33,957 nucleotides of DNA from Candidatus Rhodoferax odensensis (GCA_016718405.1 JADKDJ010000009.1:1-33957); one strand, 5' to 3'. Positions 19,158 through 30,003 are shown, numbered from the stretch's first letter. The notes: generated by a model from the sequence alone, not told the origin. Translations and numbers: made by a program.

Positions 19158-22135
19158 TCAATGCAAGCCCACTGCGGGGGGGGCCTCGGCGAACAAGTCC
19201 ACCTGTGCCAGGGCATGCTCGGACTTGCCGATCAGGTACACGAATTCGGAGAGTTCCTTGTCCTGAATGAAGCTTGCCGATGACTCGGCAAGCAGCAGTT
19301 TGTCCGGGTGTTGCGGACGGGCTACCGCAAAACCCTGAACGTAATCGACACCAATCTCGGTCAGGGTCTGTACCGTGGCGCAGTCTTCGGCCCATTCGGC
19401 AATGACCTTCATGCCCAGGTTCTTGGCCAGGCTGACGATGGCTTCAACAATCGCGATGTTGGCAGGGTGCTGGTTCATGTTGACGATGAAACTGCCATCA
19501 ATCTTCAGCAGATCGGCGGTGAACTCCTTCAGGTAAGAGAACGACGTGTAACCCGCGCCAAAGTCGTCCAGCGCCACTTTGGCGCCATAGCCTCTGACGG
19601 TATCAACAAAGCGCCGGGTATTGGCGACGTCGCGCAGGGCGACACTCTCGGTGATCTCAAGGCACAGCTTGCCGACAAGGTGCAGATTCTTCTCCAAGGT
19701 GTTGTACACGTCCTGCAGAAACTCCTCGTCATTGAGAGACGCACCACTCAGGTTCATGCACACGAATTTGGTGTGCTGCATGCGCAGTTGATTCTTCTCA
19801 ATCCAGTCCAGCGTGCTGGCCAGGACCCATCGGTCGATCACGCCCATGCGTCCGCTGGCCTCGCCCGCCGCAATCAAATAGTCGGTGCGGACTGGGCGGC
19901 CATTGCTGTCGCGCATGCGCAGCAGTACCTCAAAGTTGAGCGTCTCATGCGGCGCGGTCAGTGACATGATGGGCTGCATCTCCAGATGTAGCCCATCGGT
20001 GGCGGCACTGGAGGACAGCAGGGCCATCAGCTTGAGTTCGGTGTCATGTTGCTCAAAGGCTGCGGCACCCGTCTCATAGACCACCAGCCCACCACCGCTG
20101 GCTGCCTTTGCCTGGCGGCACGCGCGATCCGCTGAAGACATGGCGTCGTTGAACTGCATACCCGCACCGATTTCCACCAGGCCGATGGAGCCGCGCACGT
20201 GAAACGCCTTGTCGGCCACGCGGTACGGGCGTGTGCTGATGGTCTCGATGATGCCGCGACATATGTGCGTGGCCAGCTCGATGGGTGTCTCTGGAAACAC
20301 AATGACGAACTCGTCGCCGCCAACCCGGCCAAACCGGATGCCGTGTGAGAGCATGTTCGACACGCGCCTGCACACTTGGCGCAGCACCTCGTCGCCAGCC
20401 GAGTGGCCAAACAACTCATTGATCAGTTTGAACCGATCGAGATCGAGGTAAGCCAACGCCAGTGGTGCCCTCAGGACCCGTTCGATGCAACGCGTCACTT
20501 CGGCTTCGATGCCGCGCCGGTTCAACACTTTGGTCAAGGAGTCATGGTTGGCCAGGAAGTGCAAGTCCTCGGTGGCCTTGGACTTCTCGGTCACGTCCTG
20601 CAGAGAACCTTCGATCTTCTGGTTGGCGAGTGTGGCTTTTACCAGAAATCGCTTGACATCATGGGAGACATGCGAGGGTTTGCCCTTGATCTCGATCTCG
20701 ACCTGGTTGGTGCCATGCACCATCTCGTGCAACTGTGTCCAGGCGCCTTCGGTGAAGTAGCGTTGCCAGGTATTGCCGCCTTTCGACAGCACTTTCGAGC
20801 CCAGCATGGCAAGCAGTGCCGGGTTGGCGCTCAGGAATCGGCCACGGAGGTCAGAGGGGTGAACAACCCGATGGGCATGGCCTCAAACGTGTGATTGAGT
20901 TCGGCCTGGACTTGCAGTCGTTTGTCATGCTCCTGTCGCATTTGCTCGGCGATGGCGAGCGCCGCCAGCAGGCTTGATGACAGGGCCGCGGTAACCGTGT
21001 TGAAGACGCCGACTAGTGCTTTGATGCCATAATGCGGCCAGTATCTCGGATAGGCTAGAGAGAAGAGTTATCGCCAGCGAAGCGGCGTACCAAAGGCAAC
21101 CCGAGAACGGGTTTGTAGCGCGATACTGACCAGAGTGCAACCATAGCCAGAAGCAGCGCACTGCTGCCGACCACCCACATCGCCTGCAGATAGAGGCTCC
21201 GTGGCAGGACAAAGGCGGCTAACAGCAGACCAAGGCAAAGCCACTCTGCGATGTTGATTGGGAGCGCGAATCTGTTTCTCTTGGAGTTCTTCTTCGAACC
21301 AGGCTTTGAACAGTGTGACCGTCCGCAGCGCCCAAACCGCCCGTGTTACTGACCTTCCCTGCGCAAACCATTCTTGGGGGACCTCATGATTGAGCCATTG
21401 CAGGTCCCAGCCGCCAGCGGTTGCGCTGACTCTTAGCGACACAATCAGCCATGCCGCAAAGATGACATAAAGCTTCTGGCGATTGATCAGTGCCGTCAGC
21501 AGCACGAATATGGCAAGCACCATCATGCCGCCGTCAAGCAGTCCAGACTTGCGATGAAAGTCCTGCGACGATAGGTCCAGTTCCTGCTCGGTCCACAAGT
21601 CCGCGGTCAGTCTTGCGGGTCCTTTGAAAGGACGCCTGGCAAATCACTTGCTTGGGTCGATTGAGCTTGAGCGCGAAGCTGGCTTTGACTCGAACCAGGG
21701 CACCCGCGGGACCACTGCTTGCCAGATGACCCAGTGGCGCAAGCGACACGCCGTCCAGCAGTTGATGTTGACCACGTGGCGCGAAGGCAACTCCACCATG
21801 TTAGTGGGCTCTGTGGTCGACGGGGTATTGAACCTAAACCAGACCGGCGTCTCGGACAGCTTGGTTTCAAATTGCTTTTGAACTGGAAGCAGCGCCAATC
21901 TCTGTTGAGCTTGCGCGAGCGAAACGGCGTTGTTGCCTTGCGGCAGAACTTGCAGTTCGAGATGCCGCTGCGGGCTTGATGAATACAAGTCGTCCCAAAA
22001 AACCAGCGCAGCCAGGGACACAGCCGCCATGACCAATGGGACGACGTATATCGAGACCACCCACGAAACTTGCTCGAGCGCAGTTTGGATGGCCCCGCGT
22101 TTGGATCTACTGAATCCAACAAGACGGTGCAGCAT
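19158..22135 (-). CDS. 7TMR-DISM sensor with GGDEF and EAL domains, frameshifted N-half
   Basis: Membrane sensor that could make and degrade cyclic-di-GMP. The ATG at 22135 has GAGAAG upstream. The N-terminus has one membrane helix (SIYVVPLVMAAVSLAALVFW) and a periplasmic DISM-like domain (for example KLSETPVWFRFNTPS). After frame changes near 21650-21720 a 7TM region follows (GGMMVLAIFVLLTALINR and more), then a short PAS-like linker (HTFEAMPIGLF). From 20807 to 19158 the frame is clean. GGDEF: YLDLDRFKLIN and FGRVGGDEFVIVF, intact active site, no RxxD inhibitory site at the usual place. EAL: the signature is NFEVLLRM (EVL, not EAL), with CLEITES, ALDDFGAGYTSFSY and LLKIDGSF conserved. About 990 residues. 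It converges with the kinase gene, 36 bases apart. Confidence 0.88.
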
Positions 22136-22291
22136 TGCTTCTCACCCAAGGTGGACGGGGTGGCTGTTGCGATCGCGCAAGACTGCCCCCTTATTTACAG
22201 ACCAGGTGCAAGCGTAGCACAACGCTACCAACTGTGTAGCGTTTTTGCGAGGTTGGAACCGCCTTCCCTCGAGCGGTGGTTGGTTCGAGAA

Positions 22292-23072
22292 TTAGGTGGG
22301 GATATGCAGGCCCATGGTTGGGGCCTTCGCGTATGCCGGCGAGTAGGCGTCGCGATGGATGCAACTGATATCCAGGTCGGGGTGATCGGTATGACAAATG
22401 AAGTTTGTCAGTGGATGCTTTGCTTGGGTCCATCTTTCCCAGGCCGTGGCAACTTCAAAAGCCATGACGCGATGCGGCACATGGTTCATGTGAGGCAGAG
22501 GAATAAAGCCCCGGCCAGGGAAGACATCCTGAAACAGAAGCTGCTCATACATGCGATCCAGCGGAACGCGAGCCGCTACCACCGCCCACTCGATGTCGTT
22601 TTGCTCCCAGTATTTGGAAGAGCCCCTTGAAAAGCATGAATTTGACCAGCCGTCCTCCGTTTCCCTGGACGATACCTAGTCGACTGATGTGGGCAAGCGT
22701 TCGCCCTCTGAGCCAATCCGGAAACTCGACCGATTCCTCCAGCGCGAGGGCTCGAAACTGGTTCGTCTGGATGCGCGCCGTGCCAAGCGGCGTTCCGTCC
22801 AATTTGGACTCGGCCAGCAACACCACGACGCCGTCCTCGGTATCGGCCCTTTCGGGATACCTGAGTGATTCAGCGACTGCTGGCATATGCCGCGCATAGG
22901 CAGAGTGCCGGATCTGCACCGCCTTGTTCAAGTCCTCTTCGTCGCGCACCAGTCTGACGGTGAAGGGGAGTGATTCCTCTATCATCGTGGACGGCTTCGG
23001 TGCGTGAATCGGCGTTGCGGGCCACAGAATGCGACGGGGCGTCATGGCGGCGGACGTTGCGGTCTGGTTCAT
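22292..23072 (-). CDS. FeeM-like N-acyl amino acid synthase/acyltransferase, one frameshift
   Basis: Member of the FeeM/GNAT-like group related to autoinducer synthases, which join fatty-acyl groups from acyl carrier protein to an amino acid. The ATG at 23072 is chosen because GAGGAG lies seven bases upstream. The N-terminal part reads FTVRLVRDEEDLNKAVQIRH and SAYARHMPAVAESLRYPE, then TEDGVVVLLAESKLDGTPLG, TARIQTNQFRALALEESV and HISRLGIVQGNGGRLVKFML. After a frame change near 22600, the rest reads RVPLDRMYEQLLFQDVFPGR and PHRVMAFEVATAWERWTQAK, ending at 22292. About 260 residues. It lies upstream of the cyclic-di-GMP gene on the same strand, 156 bases away, suggesting joint expression. The actual substrate is unknown. 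Confidence 0.75.
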
Positions 23073-23192
23073 GGATAACTCCTCATTGGGTCGGTTGATG
23101 GGGCCCATCGGATGGTCATGACTGCACTCGTCCGACGCGCTGCGGAGACTGTAGAACCGGATTCTAAAAACTTGAGTCAGCGTTTGGATCGC

Positions 23193-23222
23193 CTTCTTGT
23201 AAGGGGATGTTCGCTTCTTGTA
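23193..23222 (-). promoter_or_regulatory. 21-bp-spaced direct repeat upstream of the FeeM-like gene
   Basis: On the minus strand TACAAGAAG occurs at 23222-23214 and at 23201-23193, exactly 21 bases apart, so both lie on the same face of the helix. The match extends to CCCTACAAGAAGCG and CCCTTACAAGAAGGCG. It lies 120-150 bases upstream of the ATG at 23072, where an activator could bind. The remainder of 23073-23339 shows a short stem GTAGG/CCTAC (23220-23236) and no gene. Confidence 0.4.
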
Positions 23223-23339
23223 GGGCTTTTTCCTACACCAAGCCCAGTTTTGCGGTTACAAATTGAAACAGCAACCACTCGCGTCGTGAGCGATGTGTCC
23301 GCGCCAGCGTTGGCGCAGTGGTGCAGGTGCAGGCTGACG

Positions 23340-25098
23340 CTAATCCTCGCTCGGCCTGGCCTTGCGTACCGCGTCAATGGTGGCCTTGCGCCCGGCCGCG
23401 ACAAAGGCCACCTCTTTGCCATCCACGGCGTGCGTCTTGCCATCATGGACCGTGACGCGCATGTCGTGTACGGGAAAACCGGCGATAACGCCTTCGGCCA
23501 GCGCCTGGCGCACGCCTTTTTCCACCGCTGCCATGAAGACGCCGGGGATCGCGCCACCCTTGACCACGTCGACGAACTCAAACCCGGCGCCACGCTCCAA
23601 GGGCTCCACCCGCAGCATCACCTCGCCAAACTGGCCGGCCCCGCCGCTTTGCTTCTTGTGGCGGCAGTGGCCCTCGGCCCCGGTGGTGATGGTTTCGCGG
23701 TACGCGATCTGGGGTGGGCTGGTGTCGAGCTCCATTTTGTATTGCTGCTGCATGCGCGAGAGCTTGGCGCGCAGATGCATCTCGCCCAGGCCGCGGATCA
23801 CCGTCTCGTTGGTGTGGGGGTGGCGCTCCACCTTGAAGCAGGGGTCTTCCAGCTCCAGCTTGTGCAGGATCTCGAACAGGCGTTGCTCATCGCCCTTGCG
23901 CCGCGTTTGCACCGCCAGTCCGTGCATCGGTTGCGGGAACTGCAAGGGGCGCAGGTGGATGTGGTCTTCGTCATGCGAGTCGTGCAGCACGTCGTCGAAG
24001 TTGATGTCGTCCACCTTGGCTACTGCCCCGATGTCGCCGGGTCCGAGTGCCGGAACTTCCGGTATCCCCTTGCCCTGAAGGCGCAGCAGGTGGGCGACCT
24101 TGAACTGGCGTTTGGCCGATCCGACGAACAGCAGCGAATCCCAGCGAACGGTGCCCTGATGCACCCGAAACACGCACAGCTTGCCCAGAAATGGATCAAC
24201 CACCACCTTGAACACATGGGCCAGCACGTGCAGAGTTTCATCGGGGTGCCGCGGCAAACGCCTGCGCCGTCTGGCCAGGCTCGCCACGGTAAAACAAGGG
24301 TGGATTGGCTTCCGCCGCACTGGGTGCCAGCTTGGCCAAGGCGTCCAGCAGTTGCGGCACACCAGCGCCGGTCTTGGCGGAGACAAACAGGATCGGAATC
24401 AGGTGCCCGGCCCGTAAGGCGCGCTCGAACAGGGCGTGCAGCTCTTGCGGGCTGGGATCGGCGCCGTCTTCCAGGTAACGCGCCATCAAGCTGTCGTCTT
24501 CCTCGACGATTTGGTCAATCAGACTGCGGGTGCGGCGGCGACCGAGGCAAAGTCGCTCTCGCCGCTGTCGTGGCCCAGCAATCCACCACCTCCCGGGCGT
24601 GATGCACCGGCAAGTCCATCAGCAGGCACTGTTTGCCAAAGCGTTCGCGTATGTCGGTCACCAGGGCGCTCAGGTCAAGATTGTCGGCGTCGATCTTGTT
24701 GATCACCAGCATGCGGCACAGGCCACGCTCTTAAGCCAGCGCAAACATGCGTTCGGTCCAGCTCAATGCCGGTCTGGGCGTTGATCACCACCAGCGCCGT
24801 GTCGATCGCGGCGAGTGCGGCAATCGCCGGTCCCGCGAAGTCCAGGTAGCCCGGGGTATCGATCAGGTTGACCTGGGTGCCGCTCCAGTCAGAGACTGAC
24901 CAGGGAAGACTGCGGGAGTGACCGATTTCCTTCTCGATTGGATCGAAGTCGCAAACGGTGTTGCCTTTTTCCACCGAGCCGCGGCTTTTTGATGGCGCCG
25001 GCCGCGGCCAACAAGCTCTCGGCGGGCTGGTCTTGCCAGACGCGCCGTGGCCGACCAGGCAACGGCGCGGAGGTTGGGCACTGGGTCTCGGGCTCCAT
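23340..25098 (-). pseudogene. EF-G-like translational GTPase, frameshifted and lacking domain V
   Basis: Paralogue of elongation factor G (FusA2 type). The ATG at 25098 reads MEPETQCPNLRAVA across two frames; the P-loop region near 25050 is damaged (AESLLAAAGAIKKP survives). Intact G-domain motifs are NLIDTPGYLDFAGPAIAALA (G3) and VINKIDADNLD (G4). An in-frame TAA at 24731-24733 replaces an expected Lys in FALA-ERGLCRML. From 24386 a clean frame covers domains II-IV: FLGKLCVFRVHQGTVRWDSL, GLGEMHLRAKLSRMQQQYKM, KKQSGGAGQFGEVMLRVEPL. It ends VAAGRKATIDAVRKARPSED at 23340, where relatives continue about 115 residues through domain V. The missing tail is not found in any frame downstream, so this is a true truncation or an assembly join. 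tRNA-Ala lies just upstream. Confidence 0.8.
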
Positions 25099-25115
25099 AC
25101 GGCTCCAGTTCAGTG

Positions 25116-25190
25116 TGGTGGAGAGGAGGAGGATCGAACTCCCGACCTCTGCATTGCGAACGCAGCGCTCTCCAGCTGAGCTACCCCCAC
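25116..25190 (-). tRNA. tRNA-Ala (anticodon CGC)
   Basis: The cloverleaf is visible on the minus strand: acceptor GTGGGGG with CCTCTCC, D-stem GCTC/GAGC, anticodon stem-loop CTGCG-TTCGCAA-TGCAG with anticodon CGC (reads GCG, Ala), T-arm GGGAG-TTCGATC-CTCCT, discriminator A and encoded CCA (25116-25118). The G3-U70 pair, the main alanine identity element, is present. Position 2 (T) opposes C71 and the D-loop is one base short of the usual AGCTGGGA, both possible read errors. Confidence 0.93.
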
Positions 25191-25210
25191 ACGGGTCAGG
25201 CACGGTTCCC

Positions 25211-25239
25211 AATATACACGGGCTGGCGACAATTCTCCA
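25211..25239 (-). promoter_or_regulatory. Candidate promoter of tRNA-Ala
   Basis: On the minus strand a -10 TATATT (25216-25211) lies 17 bases from a weak -35 TGGAGA (25239-25234), about 20 bases before the tRNA 5' end at 25190. It sits just behind the lspA stop, so the tRNA may be transcribed both from here and by read-through. Confidence 0.4.
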
Positions 25240-25243
25240 GCGC

Positions 25244-25776
25244 TCAACGCGGCTGTTGCCCCGGCACGCACCCGCAGCGGCTCGTCGAGAATCAGGCAGA
25301 CCGCGCCGATAGTGATGCGCGCTATCGGCCACGTTGAAAGGCAGGGAAGTGTCCACGGTGAAACATCGGGGCCAGCCAGTCCCAATGGAAGTCGAGAAAA
25401 GTCGATCACGTAGCCGTGCACCAGCCGGTCGATCACGTTGCCGACGGCGCCACCCATGCCGGAGGCCAAGGCAAAGGAAAAGAGCTTCTGGCCAGGGTGG
25501 GCCTGGAGCATCCACACAATGAAGCCCGCCGCCAGCCCCCCCCCGCCGGTGAAGAACCAGCGCTGCCAGCGAGCCGTCGGCCAGGAACGAAGAAGGCCGC
25601 GCCAGGGTTGTGCGCCCGCACCACGATTGAAGAAGCTGGTCACGTGGGTGCTGTCGTGCCGGTTGTAGTTGCCCTACTACCAGCACTTTGGTGAACTGTT
25701 AAGCGATCCAGATGATGAAGGACAGGCCGAGCCAATACAACATACCGGCGCCGCCGGATTTGGAGGATCGTGCCAT
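25244..25776 (-). CDS. lspA: Lipoprotein signal peptidase LspA, frameshifted
   Basis: Inner-membrane aspartic peptidase that removes signal peptides from prolipoproteins. The ATG at 25776 shares its A with the ileS stop codon (TGATG). The start reads MARSSKSGGAGMLYWLGLSF and IIWIA, then an in-frame TAA at 25699-25701 sits where the family has the Asp of DQFTK; QFTKVLVVG follows. Later frames give VTSFFN, RAHNPGAAF, FIVWMLQAHPGQKLFSFALA and GGAVGNVIDRLVHGYVIDF, which contains the first catalytic Asp (GNVIDR). FNVADS, in another frame, holds the second, followed by ITIGAVCLILDE. The end GQQPR with TGA at 25244 is inferred. About 177 residues, slightly longer than usual. Because the enzyme is essential in most Gram-negatives, at least four breaks point to read errors. 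Confidence 0.85.
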
Positions 25777-28683
25777 CACGCAAACTGGCGGGTTTCGCCC
25801 GCGCCCATACAAATTGCTGGCGCAGCGACCACAAATGCTCGGGTGCTCCGGGTTGGCGCCAAGGTCGTCGCAATGGTGCCAGCAACGCTCGCGGTGCCCT
25901 CCGAGGACGTAACCCTGATGGCGAGGAGTATCGCCAGCTATCGATTCAATAGCGGATGTGATGAACAGAAACTTCAGGTCGCGCGGCTATCCAGCACAGC
26001 GTGGTCCACCGCGTTCACCGTCAAGGCCACGTTGGCTTCGCGACGACCGCCAGACCTGTTCGCAGCACCCCAATCTCTTTGTTCTCGGCGGCATCGCGCA
26101 GTTCGCGGGCGCGGCTCCATTTGGATAGCAGTGCCTCGTCGGGTGCCCCGAACGCGAGGTAGGTGTCCAGAAAGATCGAGTCGGCGCTGGCAGCGGGGTG
26201 CCGGTCGGCTTCGCGCAACACACCGGACCAGGCTTCTTCAGCCGTAAAGCTCAGAAACAGCGCCATCAACGCAGCATAGCCTGGGTAATCTGCCACCAGC
26301 GCGGTCTGCGCACTGCGCCGCGCCAGCGACTTCGGCGCGGTGGTGTACGGAAACGGTCTTTGAGCACGTCGAGGTAGAACGCGCCCAGGTCTTCGCTGCA
26401 ATAGACCTGCAACTTAGCCACCAGGGATGGAACTCGTACACCTCGTAATGCGCGAGGATGTCCGACCTGCAACTGTGCTGCGCGCGCCAACGCGTAGCGG
26501 TCGATCTCCAGCAGCTGCGCCGGCGCCACAGTGTCTGACGTCGGGTCAAAGTCACTGACATTGGCCAGCTGAGGAATTTTGAGCGTGTTGCGCACGCGCC
26601 GGTAGGTGTCCACCACGCGCGCCAGGATCTTGTTGTCAATGCAGGGGTCGCGCGAGTAATCGGTGCTGGCGCACCACGGGCGGATGATCGCGCACCATCT
26701 TGTCGCTGACCTCTTGCGGCGCCACCGTTGCCCAGCGACTTGCTCATCTTGCGGCCTTGGCCGTCCAAGGTGAAACCATGAATTTAACAAGCCGCGGTAG
26801 GGCGCGCACGGTCGTACATAGCGCAGGCCGTCAGCAGCGAGCTAATAGAAACCAGCCACGGTGCTGGTCGTGGCCTCCAGGTAGAGGTCGGCTTCCGGCC
26901 CGTTGGTGTAGCCGCTGCCGGGGTGCGACCCTTGAGCACGGTGGTGTGGAGGTGGTGCCGGAATCGAGACCACCTCCAGAATGTCGGTGCTCTTGGTGTA
27001 GTGCGCGGCGTCGTCGGCGCAGGATCGATTCCACACTGGCCTCGCTCCAGGCCTCGGTGCCGCCTTGCTGCACCATGTTGGCCGCCGTCCGCGATCTCCA
27101 GCGTGCGCGGGTGCAACTCGCCGCTGTCCTTGTGCAGGAAGAAAGGGCACCGGCACGCCCCAACTACGCGCTGGCGGCTGATGCACCAGTCGGACCGGTT
27201 GGCGATCATGTCGCGCAAGCGCGCGGCCGTTCTCGGGTGAAACTGGTGGCCTCGGTGGCGTCCAGCGCCAGCTGGCCGGCGACTTAGGCGCCTTGTCGCT
27301 GACGAAGACACCAACGCCTTCGTCCATGCGCACAAACCACTGTGCGGCGGCGCGGTAGATCACGGGTGTCTTGTGGCGCCAGCAGTGCGGGTAGCTGTGC
27401 GATGGGTTGGGTGGCCAGCAAGCATCATGCGCGCCACCAGGGTTTCGAGAGGAATGACCGGGCAGGCCTTCCAGATGTTGAGGCCGCCAAACAGGGAGCA
27501 GGTCGGCGGCATGTTGCGCTGAGTTCAAATTTCGTCGTACTGGGCGACGCAACTGTTGAAGTCCTCACGCCGTAGAATGGGGCCGAGTGCACGATGCCGG
27601 TGCCGTCGGCGTCGCTCACGTGGTCCGCCAGATCGACCGGCGACACACGGGCGTAGCCTGGTGCGCGTCGTGCAACAGGTGCCCGAAGTTCAAGCCGCTC
27701 TGGCTGCTTGCCGTTGGTAATTGGCGATGACGATTGCCAGTGAGGCCGTGCGCTCCGGCGCTTCTGTACCAGCGTGTCCAGCCAGCACCCGCCTCCCGTG
27801 GCGTGTCCACCAACGCGTGAGTCAGCTCGGGATGGGCGTTGAGGCCTGGTTGGCGGGTATGGTCAGGCGGTGGTGGTCCAGATACAGCCGATGAAGGCCG
27901 ACTTGTGCTCCAGGCGCGACGCCACCAGGGTGGACGAGGGGTGGTCAGTCGGGCGCCAGGAAAGAAGGCGTGCAACAGGGGCTTGTTTGTCTGAGCCGCT
28001 TCAAAGCGACATCCAGCGTGTCGCTCTTCTTATCGGCGTATTCGATCTCGAACTCGGCCGGGGATGAGACGCAGTCGAAACACCAGTACACGGGTTTGAG
28101 GCCCCGATACGCGAAGCCGCGTTCCACCACCACCGTTTGAAGGCTCCGGATCTCGTCGGCCTCGTTGCGGAAATCCATGGTGCGGTAAGGAGGCTGCTCC
28201 CACTGGCCGAGCACGCCCAGGCGCTTGAAGTCGGCGCGCTGCTGGTCGATCTGCTCGGTGGCGTAGGCGCGGCTCTTGGCCTGCATGTCATCGCGCTGCA
28301 GGTTTCGGCCATGCAGTTTCTCGATCGCGTTCTCGATCGGCAGGCCGTGGCAATCCCAGCCGGGGATGTACTGCGCGTCCATGCCTTTGAGCTGGCGCGT
28401 CTTGACGATCATGTCCTTGGGGATCTTGTTGGCGGCGTGGCCGATACTGGATCTGGCCATTGGCGTAGGGCGGACCATCGTACGGCACGAACAACAGTTG
28501 GCCCTGGCGTGCGAAAACGCGAAAGCTTCTGGTAGAGGCCTTACACTCGTCCCAGGCCTTGACCCAGATCGGCTCGCGCTTAGACTAATGCCGCACGCCA
28601 GGAAACAGGGGTGTCGGGCAGGTTCAGGGGTGCTGCGGTAGTCGGTCGAAGATCTTCTTGGTGGTGTTGGTGGCTTCAGACGC
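25776..28683 (-). CDS. ileS: Isoleucyl-tRNA synthetase, many frameshifts
   Basis: Charges tRNA-Ile in the cytoplasm; class I synthetase with an editing domain. The start near 28683 is inferred from SEATNTTKKIFDRLP; the expected ATG there reads GCG. Recognisable pieces, in order: LNLPDTP, REPIWVKAWDE, DGPPYANGQI (the adjoining HIGH motif is damaged), DMIVKTRQLKGMDAQYIPGW followed by DCHGLPIENAIEKLHGRN, the TMDFRNEADEIR region, GLKPVYWCFDC, DWCISRQR, the intact DGQGRKMSKSLGN near 26755, and the C-terminal zinc finger ERCWHHCDDLGANPEHPSIC followed by GRCASNLYG near 25840. It ends AGETRQFA at 25776, touching the lspA start. Length of about 969 codons suits the family. I count well over ten frameshifts and at least one nonsense codon (28580-28582). 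Confidence 0.9.
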
Positions 28684-28791
28684 GGCGCGTATTCTTGGCT
28701 GGCATCGGCAAGCTCGGCCCGAGCGGGAGATCGGGTGCGGACAAGTGGGGAAGTCGTTCGCCCTGAAGCGGTGATTGGCAGCGACTGAAGA

Positions 28792-29823
28792 TCAGATCGA
28801 ATAAATTCGGTCGCGCGTCAGTTGGCGATGGGTCTGGCCGTGCGGGGATGCGAGGAACCTGCGCGCATCAATGCCGGTCGCCAGCGATACCTCGTTTGAG
28901 GGCATCCAGGCCGTCGTAGCGCAGTTCGTCGTGTGGTTTATTCACGGCAATTCCACGCGTACGATTTTACCGTAGGCCTCCTGGCCGACCAGGCTCGACG
29001 GATTATCCGGGCAGTGGGTTTCCCGGCAGGACACGCCCGCCGTTGACGTCAGCAGGGTCCGGGGACGGGCGGATGCCCCAGGTTGGCCACGCCACGCAAG
29101 GGGCAATCTGCCAAGCCGTGCGCAACACCGCGAAAGTGCCGCTGGCGGCGGGTTTCCAGTGTGCAAAGCGCAAGTTCAAGGTTCGAAAGCTGGCTCGCGC
29201 CCGAGCTTGCGGCCATGCACCACGTGACCGGAAATGCAGTAGGCGTGCCCAAGCAGGCGCGCTGCGTCGTCCAGCCGTCCGCTGCCAGCAGCGCCGTCAC
29301 GTACCGCCAAGCCTCGACCCCCGCAAGCCATGTACCTCGTAGCTGTTCATGCGCGCCACGTCAAAGTGCGGCGCGTCACGCCCGCTGCATCGAGCATGGC
29401 GTAATGATCGCCCGCGCTGAGCGCCAAAGCGGAAGTAGTCCCCCACCAACACGTAGCGCGCGCCCAGTCCTCGCACGAGCACCTGGTACTGATGAATTGG
29501 GGGGGCTCATTGCGGCGGTGTTTTCGCCAAATGGCAGCACCACCACCTGGTCGATGCCGCACTTGTCCAGATCGAGCAGCTTGTCGCGCAGGGTGCCCAC
29601 GCGCGCTGGCGTTAACTCGGGCTTGGCTGCCACGGCCGCAGAAGTAGTCGCGCGGTTGGGGTTCGAACGTCCAGCACGCTGCTGCGCACCGCGCTGGCGT
29701 GCTTCGGCGCACAGCAGCGCCAGCATGGCCTGGTGTCCGCGATGGGCGCCAATCGAAGTTGCCGATCGTGAGGGCGCACGCGCTGGCAACGTCGGGGTGA
29801 TGGAAACCTCTGAAGACCTTCAT
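28792..29823 (-). CDS. ribF: Bifunctional riboflavin kinase/FAD synthetase, frameshifted
   Basis: Phosphorylates riboflavin to FMN and adenylates FMN to FAD. The ATG at 29823 reads MKVFRGFHHPDVASACALTI and GNFD; the next frame supplies HRGHQAMLALLCAEARQRG, so the nucleotidyl-transferase motif GNFDGVHRGH is whole apart from a frame break. Further pieces are TFEPQPRDYF, VGTLRDKLLDLDKCGIDQVV, VLPFGENTAAM, LVRGLGARYVLVGD, ARMNSYEVHGLR, then the kinase half: GRKLG, RFAHWKPAASG, EAYGKIVRVEL and, after a stop in that frame, HDELRYDGLDALKRGIAGD. The end at 28792 (QLTRDRIYSI) is inferred. About 343 codons. It precedes ileS by 108 bases, the usual ribF-ileS-lspA order of Burkholderiales. Divergent from the HNH gene. 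Confidence 0.85.
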
Positions 29824-30003
29824 GGGGCGTTGTTGTCTTTTTGATAACCCAGTTCGAATAGTGTCGGTCAGCGACTGACGTCAATTCGTCACAAAAACAG
29901 GGTATATTGTGTCTCAGCAGTGTCGGGCTCGTCCCGGGCGTTGCGGTGGTGGAGGATTTGCAGGCGTGTCGGTGGTTCATTCAACTGTTCCAGGAGGCGT
30001 GTT

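Noticed and set aside
23220..23236. Terminator at GTAGGGCTTTTTCCTAC
   Set aside because: The stem is only five base pairs and the T-run is in the loop, not behind the stem.
23112..24602. 496-codon plus-strand frame opposite the EF-G-like gene
   Set aside because: Composition is that of an antisense frame; the minus strand carries clear EF-G motifs.
25110..25337. Open frames on both strands across 25110-25200 with segments such as GGSNSRPLHCERSALQLS
   Set aside because: They are translations of the tRNA-Ala gene and its flank, a common false gene.
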